Source: Dromiciops gliroides (taxonomy: Eukaryota > Chordata > Mammalia > Microbiotheria > Microbiotheriidae). Taken from it: a stretch of 64,000 nucleotides of DNA. The stretch covers positions 302,953,468 to 303,017,467 of the forward strand of contig NC_057861.1 in assembly GCF_019393635.1 (NCBI RefSeq), written 5' to 3'. Each line of letters opens with the position of its first letter. Position 1 is the first letter of the stretch. The notes beneath the pieces are model-generated. The model did not search any database. It was given only the letters and a program-made list of their open reading frames with translations, and was not told the DNA's origin. Shown here one piece after another: positions 59,101 through 64,000 of the stretch. The position numbers and the translations under genes were made by a program.

Positions 59101-60913
59101 CACTTTTTGTCTGTTGCTTTATTTTCTATAGATATTCATGAGGTCCTTGTGGAATGTCTATTTTTTTCTTTCAATCTCTGTTTTGAAGTTTAATGGAATT
59201 ACTCTGTACTCGGTTGGATTTTGGGGTATCTCTGGACCCACTATAATTCTTTTTTGGGGGGGGTCTGTAATTTGTTTGTTTATTCTTCACTCCAATCTTG
59301 ATTCTTGAATTGAGGGTTTATGCCAAGCCAGGGTCTGCCTCTGCTGTACTTTTTGGGGCAGTAGTTATCCCTACTTAGTATCAAACTGTGCCACCTGGTT
59401 CTCATACTGACCTCTACTTCTTTCAATTGGCCCTCTACCTCCGAGGTCTTTGAGTTTCAGAGCACTGGATCTTCAGAGTCTTCTCTGGCATCTTAAAGTA
59501 TTGGGGACCCAGGAGCCTCTGCACCTGAGCTCTCTGCATCTAAGTGGTGCAGCACCTGGACCAGCTGCTGCTAGCCTTATTAACTTCTAAGTTACCCTGA
59601 TTGGTTTCAGACCATCCTCCCCCAAGGGAACCCTCCATTCACAGCCTTGGGATACAGAGCCCCACATATATTTTATATGTGTCTGGCCCGTCTGGTCACA
59701 CTAGGGGCCTTCTAGCCTTTTCTCTTTTGCCAAGTGCTGTCTTAGCTGGGAGGGGATGCCCTTTTTTCTTCTGCCTTTGGGTTTCTGGTTGGCTTTTTGT
59801 GCAGTCCTGAAGTAGATGAAGTCACTTATTGCGGTTTCTTAAATATTATCCAGTTTGGTATGATTTTTTTTAGGGTTTTGCTGAAGTAGATGTGTGCCTC
59901 CAGTCAGGCAACTCACTTAATTAGAGAGCCATATTACTCATGGATTACAAATCTTATTACAATAAATACAAATACAGTGTGAGTTTAGTATCTGGATATT
60001 TGGGTTTTTGTTTTTTATCCTTTTGATGGTTTCCAGCTTATCATCTAGTGAACTATAAAGACAAGACTTTTCTTATTTGTACTCAATATCCATTAACTCT
60101 TTTTTTGGCCGGGCAATGGGGGTTAAGTGACTTGCCCAGGGTCCCACAGCTAGTAAGTGTCAAGTGTCTGAGGTCGGATTTGAACTCAGGTCCTCCTGAA
60201 TCCAGGGCCAGTGCTTTATCCACTACGCCATCTAGCTACCCCCCATTAACTCTTTTTTGTTTGGTTTTTTGTATTGTTTTTGTTTTTTTGTGGGGCAGTA
60301 GGGGTTAAGTGACTTGCCCAGGGTCACAAAGCTAATAAGTGTCAAGTGTCTGAGGCCGGATTTGAATTCAGTTCCTTCTGAATCCAGGGCTGGTGCTTTA
60401 ACCACTGTGCTACCTAGCTGCCTGCCCCCCGCCCCCCTATTAACTCTTACCAGTAGTGTGCAAAGTTCTGATAAGGAGAAAATTTAGGCCACTGTTTAAA
60501 AATGTTAATTTTTACCTCTTAAAGGGTCAAATTTCTAATGTTCAGCTTTGTTTTAACTTTAGTATTTTCTCTTCTTACACACGAATCATCTTTGCTAATC
60601 TTTTTTTTTTTTGAGGGGGGGGGATGGGGGGGTTAAGTGACTTGCCCAGGGTCACACAGCTAGTAAGTATCAAGTGTCTGAGGCCAGATTTGAACTCAGG
60701 TACTCCTGAATCCAGGGCCGGTGCTTTATCCACTGCGCCACCTAGCTGCCCCACTAATCATTTTTAAAGATGGAATTTCTTAAGTTTTTTGTTTCTATCT
60801 CTCCATTCTACAGCGATGGTGCTAATCAAGCTTTGTCAAGTTGCCAGAGGGATTTTCGTAATAAGCCTTATCCTGTCCGGGCAAAAATTACTTATTACCA
60901 GAAAACATTGACG
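40774..60913 (+). CDS. LMAN1: LMAN1 (ERGIC-53), exons 1-5, 3' part beyond window
   Basis: LMAN1 is a type I membrane, calcium-dependent mannose-binding lectin that cycles between ER and ERGIC. With MCFD2 it exports glycoproteins such as coagulation factors V and VIII. Five exons (40774-41002, 45442-45596, 45678-45785, 56448-56509, 60814-60913) join in frame with GT/AG borders and give 218 residues that closely match my memory of human LMAN1. Residues 1 to about 30 are a signal peptide. The lectin domain starts near HRRFEYKYSFKGPH. The known Ca/sugar-binding residues are kept at D126, D157, F159, N161, H183 and D186 (human 121, 152, 154, 156, 178, 181). C195 matches human C190, whose disulphide partner lies in the next, unseen exon. 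The rest of the lectin fold, the coiled-coil stalk, the membrane segment and the KKFF tail are outside the window. No internal stop or shift was seen, so the gene looks functional. Confidence 0.96.
41438..41509. repeat. (CA)n(GA)n microsatellite in LMAN1 intron 1
   Basis: CA units to 41462 then about 23 GA units. Confidence 0.97.
41636..41905 (+). repeat. L2 3' end (intron 1)
   Basis: GAGGCCTTTCTTGATTACCC, AATATAAGCTTCTTGAAGG and GGTAGGCACTTAACAAATGC. Confidence 0.85.
42315..42440 (-). repeat. MIR fragment (intron 1)
   Basis: CCATCTAGGGTTACCCCTGC, ACAAATGAGAAAACTTAG and GACTCCAGAGCCAGTGTTCT. Confidence 0.7.
42450..43300. other. LMAN1 intron 1, unassigned
   Basis: Nothing recognised except a short L2-tail word near 42945-42975. 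Confidence 0.4.
43310..43420 (+). repeat. Weak MIR fragment (intron 1)
   Basis: GGTTCAGGTTTTGCCTCTCA then TGTGGTCAAGTCAGTG in MIR order; much decayed. Confidence 0.4.
43525..43556. repeat. (GT)n with G-run
   Basis: About ten GT units followed by a run of about ten G. Confidence 0.95.
43620..43760 (-). repeat. L2 internal fragment (intron 1)
   Basis: GGAGGTTTCATGGCATTTGA and CTAGGTCTTGAAAGATAAGG, reverse L2 text. Confidence 0.6.
44070..44170. repeat. (TC)n pyrimidine tract
   Basis: About 15 CT units then CCCCT-rich tract; nearly pure pyrimidine for 100 bases. Confidence 0.95.
44380..44550 (-). repeat. MIR fragment (intron 1)
   Basis: TTTAATGCCAGAAGGAACCTT, ACAGATTCAGAGAGGCTATG and AGGTCATATAATCAGTGATA. 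Confidence 0.75.
44760..45172 (+). repeat. L2 3' end (intron 1)
   Basis: TCTGACCATGTTACTTCAAT, TTCAGTGGCCCCCTATTGCC, GAATGCTCTCTTTCCTGAGC and GAGTAGGTGCTTAACAAATA. Confidence 0.88.
45442..45596 (+). CDS. LMAN1: LMAN1 exon 2 (residues 77-128)
   Basis: A T-rich tract ending in CAG precedes the exon. It reads NAIPSSDQIR through FRVTGRGRIGADGL, the first strands of the L-type lectin sandwich, and includes D126, the equivalent of sugar-contacting human D121. It is 155 bases long, phase 1 to phase 0, followed by a GTATGA donor. The reading frame stays open for four bases after the junction before a stop, which supports splicing here. Confidence 0.96.
45678..45785 (+). CDS. LMAN1: LMAN1 exon 3 (residues 129-164)
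   Basis: Exactly 36 codons, phase 0 on both sides, reading AIWYTEAQGLEGPVFG through FFDSFDNDGK. It holds the metal/sugar-site residues D157, F159 and N161 in the DSFDND motif. It follows intron 2, which is only 81 bases (45597-45677), and ends at a GTATGT donor. Confidence 0.96.
45825..46078 (-). mobile_element. CORE-SINE (MON1 type), intron 3
   Basis: ACAATGATAGCTAACATTTA, ACAATAACCTTATGATTTAT, GATGATGAAACTGAGGCTAA and AGTGACTTGCCCAGAGTCAC. Confidence 0.88.
46215..47160 (+). mobile_element. Old L1 3' end (intron 3)
   Basis: AAAGCCATTCCCCTTGGATA, ACAGTTCTCAAAAGAATTGC, GGTTGAGCTGTAAATTGGTT and AATGTAATACAATAGTACTA. ORF2 C-terminal text, then 3' UTR to about 47160. Confidence 0.8.
46731..46822. 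repeat. Short minisatellite, unit about 28-30 bases
   Basis: Three to four tandem copies of a unit containing AATATGAATATGAAGGTAAA within the L1 3' region. Confidence 0.8.
47160..47370 (-). mobile_element. CORE-SINE (MON1/MIR type)
   Basis: GACAACCCTATACAATTAGC, AGGAAAGGAAACTCAGTCC and GGTCATACAACTAGTAAGTG. Confidence 0.82.
47620..49010 (-). mobile_element. Old L1, ORF2 part and 3' UTR (intron 3)
   Basis: Reverse text CATTTTGGAAAGTATTCAGG, TACCAAAGTTAGTCATAGCA, TGCCACAAACTGTTTGGCC, TCTGGGTCAAAGGATAGGAA-like words and TATAGATTGGGGAATAGG. The same older L1 generation as 6500-7225. Confidence 0.8.
48137..48292 (-). mobile_element. WSINE-type SINE (intron 3), splice-site-like
   Basis: Duplication GCCATTCTCTTTTTA at 48122 and 48293. 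In gene sense its T-rich tail ends TTTTTTTTTGCAG at 48159, and 41 bases later CTAGTAAGT (donor GTAAGT at 48201). Confidence 0.95.
49010..49430. other. Intron 3, unassigned with AAAGTTTTAAA-rich stretch
   Basis: 49078-49160 is a low-complexity AAAAGTTTTAAAG tract; the rest is not recognised. Confidence 0.4.
49432..49625 (+). mobile_element. MIR CORE-SINE (intron 3)
   Basis: GTACAGTGGAAAAAACACTG, CCTGGGTTTGAATCTCACCT and CCTCAGTTTCCTCATTGTAA. Confidence 0.88.
49640..50720. other. Intron 3, unassigned
   Basis: About 1.1 kb without a recognised repeat or open frame. Confidence 0.4.
50725..52960 (-). mobile_element. Long L2 copy (intron 3)
   Basis: About 2 kb of reverse L2 text: TATCTGCTAGGCAAGGGATA, ATGGTCAGATCTGTGCTTA, AAAATCACTTTGGCAGCAAG, GACCAATGAGGAGGCCATT and GGGACATTCCAGTTTGAAAT. 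Interrupted by a tRNA-type SINE at 51984-52236 and a C/A/CA simple tract at 52296-52340. Confidence 0.82.
51984..52236 (-). mobile_element. Marsupial tRNA-type SINE (TGTTGTTGTT...GTCTGACTC type)
   Basis: TGTCTGACTCTTTGTGACCC, TACTGGAGTGGTTTGCCATT, GATGAGGAAACTGAGACAAA and TTTATCCACCGTGCCACCA. Same family as 15060-15290. Confidence 0.88.
53592..53754 (-). mobile_element. WSINE-type SINE (intron 3), splice-site-like
   Basis: Duplication TTGATACACTCTC (53579) and CTGATATACTCTC (53755). In gene sense a (CT)n/T tract ends TTTGCAG at 53623. Confidence 0.92.
53935..54270 (-). repeat. Reverse L2 3' end nested in plus L2
   Basis: GTGTCAGGCACTGTGCTGGG, TGCCCTTAAACAGTTTATAA and AATTCTAGGCATAGGAGATA. 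Confidence 0.75.
54600..54790 (+). mobile_element. MIR CORE-SINE (intron 3)
   Basis: GACCTGGGTTCGAGTTCCAT, GAGCCTCAGTTGTCTCATCT and CTTTTCTGGCTCTACAT. Confidence 0.85.
55440..56040. other. Intron 3, unassigned AT-rich
   Basis: No repeat or gene recognised. Confidence 0.4.
56091..56381. mobile_element. hAT-like MITE, family 1 copy 2, split by a SINE
   Basis: Ends AAAGGGCCTCTAACTTT and AAAGGTTACAAAGCCCTC are imperfect inverted repeats. The interior (TTGGTTTCCTTGATAATG, AGACTTCACCAGATTAACA) matches the copy at 5566-5761. A short MIR piece lies just upstream (56050-56085). Confidence 0.65.
56124..56226 (-). mobile_element. 5'-truncated WSINE-type SINE
   Basis: Perfect duplication TGTGAACTT at 56115 and 56227. 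It lacks the SINE head, as expected of incomplete L1-driven reverse transcription. Confidence 0.93.
56448..56509 (+). CDS. LMAN1: LMAN1 exon 4 (residues 165-184 and two bases of codon 185)
   Basis: A 62-base exon after TTTTGTAG, reading KNNPAVIVIGNNGQ then IQYDHQ. H183 corresponds to calcium ligand H178 of human LMAN1. It ends with AA of a split Asn codon before GTAAGT. The preceding intron is about 10.7 kb, the longest in view, and is full of L1, L2 and SINE copies. Confidence 0.96.
56650..57200 (+). repeat. L2 fragment split by a MITE (intron 4)
   Basis: ATCCGTCTTGTTTTCTCTAT, GACTATTTGCAATAGCCTCA and ACAAAGCTGCCAAAGTGATA continue after the MITE as GTCTGAGCACGTCACTCCTC. Confidence 0.75.
56948..57139. 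mobile_element. hAT (Charlie-like) MITE, family 2
   Basis: A 192-base element with ends AAAGCCTCTTAAACT and AGTTTAAGAAGCCCTG, flanked by an 8-base duplication TCTAGAGC/TTTAGAGC (56940-56947, 57140-57147), the hAT signature. It is inserted in L2. Confidence 0.85.
57190..57550 (-). mobile_element. Half-L1/L1 debris (intron 4)
   Basis: An ORF2-end word (CAACCATTCTCCCTTTGATG) then pyrimidine-rich half-L1-type text and a GTGT/ACAC tract (57415-57465). Confidence 0.5.
57550..59900 (-). mobile_element. Half-L1-like element, copy D (intron 4)
   Basis: Minus-strand order: 5' UTR 59900-59200, ORF1 remains about 59200-58470, purine-rich region 58450-58110, L1 ORF2-tail and 3' UTR 58090-57550. No RT or endonuclease region. 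The ORF1 reading at 58723-58472 keeps DPAAFTKKQRSWNTIF and FKPEYNPTEEKDGP. More diverged than copies A-C and without the SINE segment. Confidence 0.7.
60105..60242 (-). mobile_element. WSINE-type SINE, first of a same-site pair
   Basis: CCATTAACTCTTTTT at 60090-60104 and 60243-60257. Confidence 0.94.
60258..60436 (-). mobile_element. WSINE-type SINE, second of a same-site pair
   Basis: CCATTAACTCTTTTT at 60243-60257 and CTATTAACTCTT from 60437. Confidence 0.93.
60601..60752 (-). mobile_element. WSINE-type SINE just upstream of LMAN1 exon 5
   Basis: Short duplication GCTAATC/ACTAATC (60594, 60753). It ends only 62 bases before exon 5. Confidence 0.9.
60814..60913 (+). CDS. LMAN1: LMAN1 exon 5 (end of codon 185 to residue 218)
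   Basis: A 100-base exon after TTCTACAG. It completes N185, then reads DGANQALSSCQRDF through TYYQKTLT. D186 is the equivalent of human D181 and C195 of human C190. It ends in phase 0 before GTAAGT. Intron 5 runs past the window end. The next expected coding segment (human VMINNGFTPD...) was looked for and is not present before 64000. Confidence 0.95.
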
Positions 60914-60929
60914 GTAAGTAATGACATTT

Positions 60930-61170
60930 AACAACGATAATATTCATACCTAACATTATACATCAATATCACTTGAATACGTTTTCATTTTAACCTCATG
61001 ACAACCCTATGAAATAGATACTACAGGTATTATCTCCATTGTACAGATAAGGAAACTGAGATTAAAGGAACTTGCTTTTAGTCACCTAGCCCATAAATAC
61101 TGGGGGCAGTATTTTAACCCAGCTTTTCCTGACTCCCAAGTCTAACATTCTATTCACTAATGCCATATTG
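60930..61170 (-). mobile_element. CORE-SINE (MON1 type), intron 5
   Basis: ACAACCCTATGAAATAGATA, ACAGATAAGGAAACTGAG and CTGACTCCCAAGTCTAACAT. Confidence 0.85.
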
Positions 61171-61732
61171 CTTTTTAGGGATGACATATGAACATATGCA
61201 TAGAAGATTACTTTCTCTATATCAGGTCCTTACTAAAAATGAAAAGATCTGCATTGGTATCCATTTATATGGTACCTCAGGGTTAGTATAAACCAGTAAT
61301 AATTACCTCAAAAGCTTGTGTAATATGACCATCAAATTTGTAAAATTACTCATTTCTCTGTATGTTGGATATTTGTGCTTTTAATTCTGGACCCTGCCTT
61401 TGAAAGGCTCAATTTGGTGATTCTGTACTTGGAAATAACAAAATCAATTCAAAATTTTATACTTGGGCCTTTTTCTCCCTATATGGATATGCAACATTTT
61501 TCCATTAGTTCACAAGAACAACTCATTAACATCAAGAAAGATGCAAATTTTTTAACTGAATTTCAACAAAAACATTTGTGTGAGTGCTTGAAAAAGAAGT
61601 GCCATGATTTAGTAAGTGTACCCAGTGATGTCAGAACTTTGACTTCCATTTGGCTGTATGTATTTTGTCTTTTTCAGTTGTGACAACCATTAGAACTGAG
61701 AGTCAAAATAAATTTAACTTAGAACCAGACTT

Positions 61733-61885
61733 GGGGAGGCTAGGTGGCACAGTGGATAAAGCACCGGCCCTGGATTCAGGAGTACCTGAGTTCAAATCCG
61801 GCCTCAGACACTTGACATTTACTAGCTGTGTGACCCTGGGCAAGTCACTTAACCCCCATTGCCCTGCAAAAACAAAAACAAAAAA
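61733..61885 (+). mobile_element. WSINE-type SINE inside hAT transposase
   Basis: Long perfect duplication AACTTAGAACCAGACTT (61716-61732 and after 61885). Confidence 0.95.
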
Positions 61886-62114
61886 ACTTAGAACCAGACT
61901 TTTGAATTTCTGTACCACAGCATGTCAAATAATTTTCAAAAATAATGAAGCATTTCAATTTTCTTTCACTAAAATATTACTGATTATTATTATGAATATT
62001 GCTAATATTTTTAGTGAAAAGTTTTGTATCATTAATCAGATTTTTAAAATATTTCATCTTTATCATTCTTTTAAATTTCTATTTTTGTGTATTTTATAAT
62101 GTTCATAATATATT

Positions 62115-62140
62115 AATAGTGCATATATATATATATATAC
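62115..62140. repeat. (TA)n microsatellite
   Basis: About eleven TA units. Confidence 0.9.
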
Positions 62141-62259
62141 TCTGTAAGTTAAGTGTATTGGAGAGTGTGCTCAGAAATATTTTATCAGTGAGGTGTACAG
62201 TTAAAAAAGTTTGGATACCACTAGGCTAGACACACAGGGTGGACTGATTTAGCATTTAG

Positions 62260-62478
62260 TAATTTTTAAGTTGTTTGATAAAATGTCTTCATACTGCTCT
62301 TGTGGAAATGAAGAAGAGATGTGGACTAGGCAGTAATAGAGTTAGATGGATTAGGAGTATCTGGACTCAAATAGTAATGGTTTATTGATGTTTGGTTTTA
62401 GCTTGACAGGAAGTCTCCAATAGATTACTTCAGACAGCTATGTTTGGCCTTGTGCTTTTATAACTTTTGTATTAATGA
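62260..62478 (+). mobile_element. CR1/L3-type LINE RT fragment
   Basis: TTGACAGGAAGTCTCCAATAG then TTTGGCCTTGTGCTTTTATA and TTTGTATTAATGATTTAGAT follow the CR1/L3 text for the RT motif SGVPQGSVLGPVLFNIFIND, heavily mutated. Confidence 0.6.
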
Positions 62479-62479
62479 T

Positions 62480-62672
62480 TTAGATCACTGGTTCTCAAAG
62501 TTTGGTCTAGGTCATTTGGAGTTCTGTGAGGTCAAAACTAACTTTATAATAACAATAAACAATTATAAATTTAATACAGTATAGATAGCTATAACTCACC
62601 TAAATAAAAGTTCTTTCGGGTCCTGAATAAGTTTTAAGAATGTAATAGGGTCCTGAGAAAAAGCTTGAAGAA
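62480..62672. mobile_element. Charlie-type hAT MITE
   Basis: Starts CACTGGTTCTCAAAGTTTGG, the classic Charlie terminus. The far end (CCTGAGAAAAAGCTTGAAG) is a degraded inverted copy. Confidence 0.65.
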
Positions 62673-62679
62673 TAGATGG

Positions 62680-63060
62680 ATTGTTTAAGCTTTTTACACA
62701 GTTCCCTCTCCCCACCCTTTGGGCAGAAAACCTCACTTCATTTGAGTTTTCTCTTATTTCCTATTCTATACCCCCCAAATCCCTTAACATCATTCTCCAC
62801 TGTCTCCTCCTTTATTTCTGTTGGATTTTTGTGGTGGTGGTTTTTTTTGAAGAAATGGAAATGATCCTTCTCTTTGCCAAGGCTGACGGCTCTACTTGTG
62901 CCCTTTCTTTCTCTTATGGTGGATTGCACACATATACGCCACCATCTCCCTATACCCTCCCCCCACCTCACACACACATAGATACTCATCATCCTCTTTT
63001 TCTTTTTCATCTTCAGTTTTTCCCTGTCTACTGGCTCCTTCCTCGCTGCCTATAAACATC
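62680..63060. other. Intron 5, pyrimidine-rich, unassigned
   Basis: CT-rich sequence with CACACACA words near 62970; no repeat family recognised with confidence. Confidence 0.4.
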
Positions 63061-63099
63061 CTAGCTCTCTTCCTTCCATTCTTTAAAATCCTGAATTTG

Positions 63100-63970
63100 A
63101 CCTTATTGTAAAGTGAGGGTCACTTGACCCTCAAGTTATTGGCCTATATCTTCTCCCCCTTGATTTCACAGCCAAACTCCTAGAAGAAGTATATCTACAT
63201 TTGTTGCTTCCACTTCTCTTTCCAACCTCATCACTCAATGGAAATTGTTCTCTCTTAAGTTACAGCGATCTCTTAATTGCCAAATGTGATGGCCCTCTTT
63301 TAGTCTTCATAGTTCTGTACCTCTTTGTAACATTTGACACCTTTGACTACTCTCTTCACTTTAGGTTTATGTGACACTGCTTTCTGTTGGTTTTCCTCCC
63401 TATGTGGTCACTCCTTAGTCTCCTTTGTAGGATATAATCCATATCATTCCCCTTAAGCATAGTTTTATTCTAAGTCTCTGTCCTTCTTCTTTTCTCCTTC
63501 ACTGTCTGTCCTGGTGAGCTCATTCTGGGTTTAATTATCTTTATGCAGATGAATCCTGACTCTCTATAGCCTATACAGCCTGATCAATCATTCTCTTTCC
63601 TGAGCTTAAATACTATGTCACCAGCTAACTAATGGACATTTCAACATGTCCAAAACAGAACTCATGTTTTTTCCCTAAATGTGCCTTCTGAATTTCCCTA
63701 GTTTTGCCAAAGATTCCTCAGTCAGTCAGGTTCATAAATGCAGTCATCCTGGATTCCTCATCTCACCTGTCTAATCAGTTGCCAAATCTGGTTCATTCTA
63801 TTCATGCAGCATCTCTGTACTCACAGACACCAATCTTACTACCCCTTGCCTGGATTCTAATAGTAGTCCCCTCATTGTTCTTCAGGTATCTATTCTCTCC
63901 ATTCCATCTGACTATGCCCCTCTTCCCTGCTTATTAAAACTCCAGTGGTTTTCTTTCTCTTAGGATCAAA
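63100..63970 (+). mobile_element. L2 copy, RT region (intron 5)
   Basis: CAGCCAAACTCCTAGAAGAAG, TTGCTTCCACTTCTCTTTCC, ACATGTCCAAAACAGAACTC and AAACTCCAGTGGTTTTC follow L2 ORF order. Confidence 0.85.
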
Positions 63971-63974
63971 TCTA

Positions 63975-64000
63975 TTTTTTTTTTTTTTTGCGGGGCAGTG
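63975..64000 (-). mobile_element. WSINE-type SINE, cut by window edge
   Basis: A T-run then GCGGGGCAGTG is the reverse start of another copy. Confidence 0.8.

Larger units (their letters stand above)
61330..62223 (+). mobile_element. hAT (Charlie/ZBED-like) DNA transposon, 3' part with transposase C-terminus
   Basis: The reading at 61375-61683 (FILGPFSPYM, SSQEQLINIKKDANFLTEFQQKHLCE in part) matches the segment before the hAT dimerisation domain seen in ZBED5/FAM200-type proteins. A following frame gives TTIRTESQNKFNLEPDL, the conserved KTKxRNRLNLEPDL-like end. The FW-type and core dimerisation residues are largely lost, and a frame change separates the pieces. The 3' end AGTTTGGATACCACTA (to 62223) resembles a Charlie terminal repeat. 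A SINE is inserted at 61733. Confidence 0.75.

Noticed and set aside
61650-62099. 149-codon plus-strand frame
   Set aside because: A chance fusion of hAT transposase remains, a SINE and AT-rich sequence; not a gene.
1-64000. CRISPR arrays, bacterial operons or phage modules
   Set aside because: None seen; the sequence is vertebrate with split gene structure and retroelements, and the regular repeats are microsatellites.

Overview
This is mammalian DNA, almost certainly from an Australian (australidelphian) marsupial. About twenty copies of a tRNA-derived SINE whose head reads GGGGCAGCTAGGTGG match my memory of the WSINE1/WALLSI type. The LINE-1s, CORE-SINEs (MIR/MON1 kin) and abundant old L2 are also typical of marsupials. 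The species cannot be fixed from the sequence alone.

The only host protein gene seen is LMAN1 (ERGIC-53, the mannose-binding ER-to-Golgi cargo receptor), on the + strand. Its GC-rich, CpG-dense promoter and first exon lie near 40.5-41.4 kb. Exons 1 to 5 (40774-41002, 45442-45596, 45678-45785, 56448-56509, 60814-60913) join in frame and encode residues 1-218: signal peptide plus most of the L-type lectin domain. The rest of the gene lies beyond the right edge.

Layout. 1-4.6 kb: three L1 3' ends stacked at one target site, then a minus-strand half-L1-like copy. 4.6-12.6 kb: sparse old SINE, L1 and L2 pieces, two SINEs, tetranucleotide repeats, and at 11.1-11.75 kb a repeat-free AT-homeobox-motif-rich block that looks like a conserved regulatory element. 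12.7-13.6 kb: a solo LTR-like fossil. 13.8-18.2 kb: CORE-SINEs, an old plus-strand L1, an unnamed repeat and a Ty3/gypsy pol fossil. 18.4-37.0 kb: a deep L1 nest, in which an old minus-strand L1 is split by a younger minus-strand L1, itself split by two half-L1-like elements and SINEs, and by a head-to-head plus-strand L1. 37.0-40.5 kb: SINEs, a U6 snRNA pseudogene and old L2/L1. 40.5 kb to the end: LMAN1, with introns filled by L2, L1, CORE-SINE, hAT and SINE copies.

The most notable observations are: a half-L1-like subfamily in which two copies share the same embedded SINE-derived segment while a third copy lacks it; three independent places where retroelements inserted repeatedly at one target site; antisense SINEs in LMAN1 introns that carry a ready-made splice acceptor and donor; and a candidate conserved enhancer upstream of LMAN1. 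No CRISPR array, operon or functional RNA gene was seen. Element names are from memory of the families; no database search was possible.
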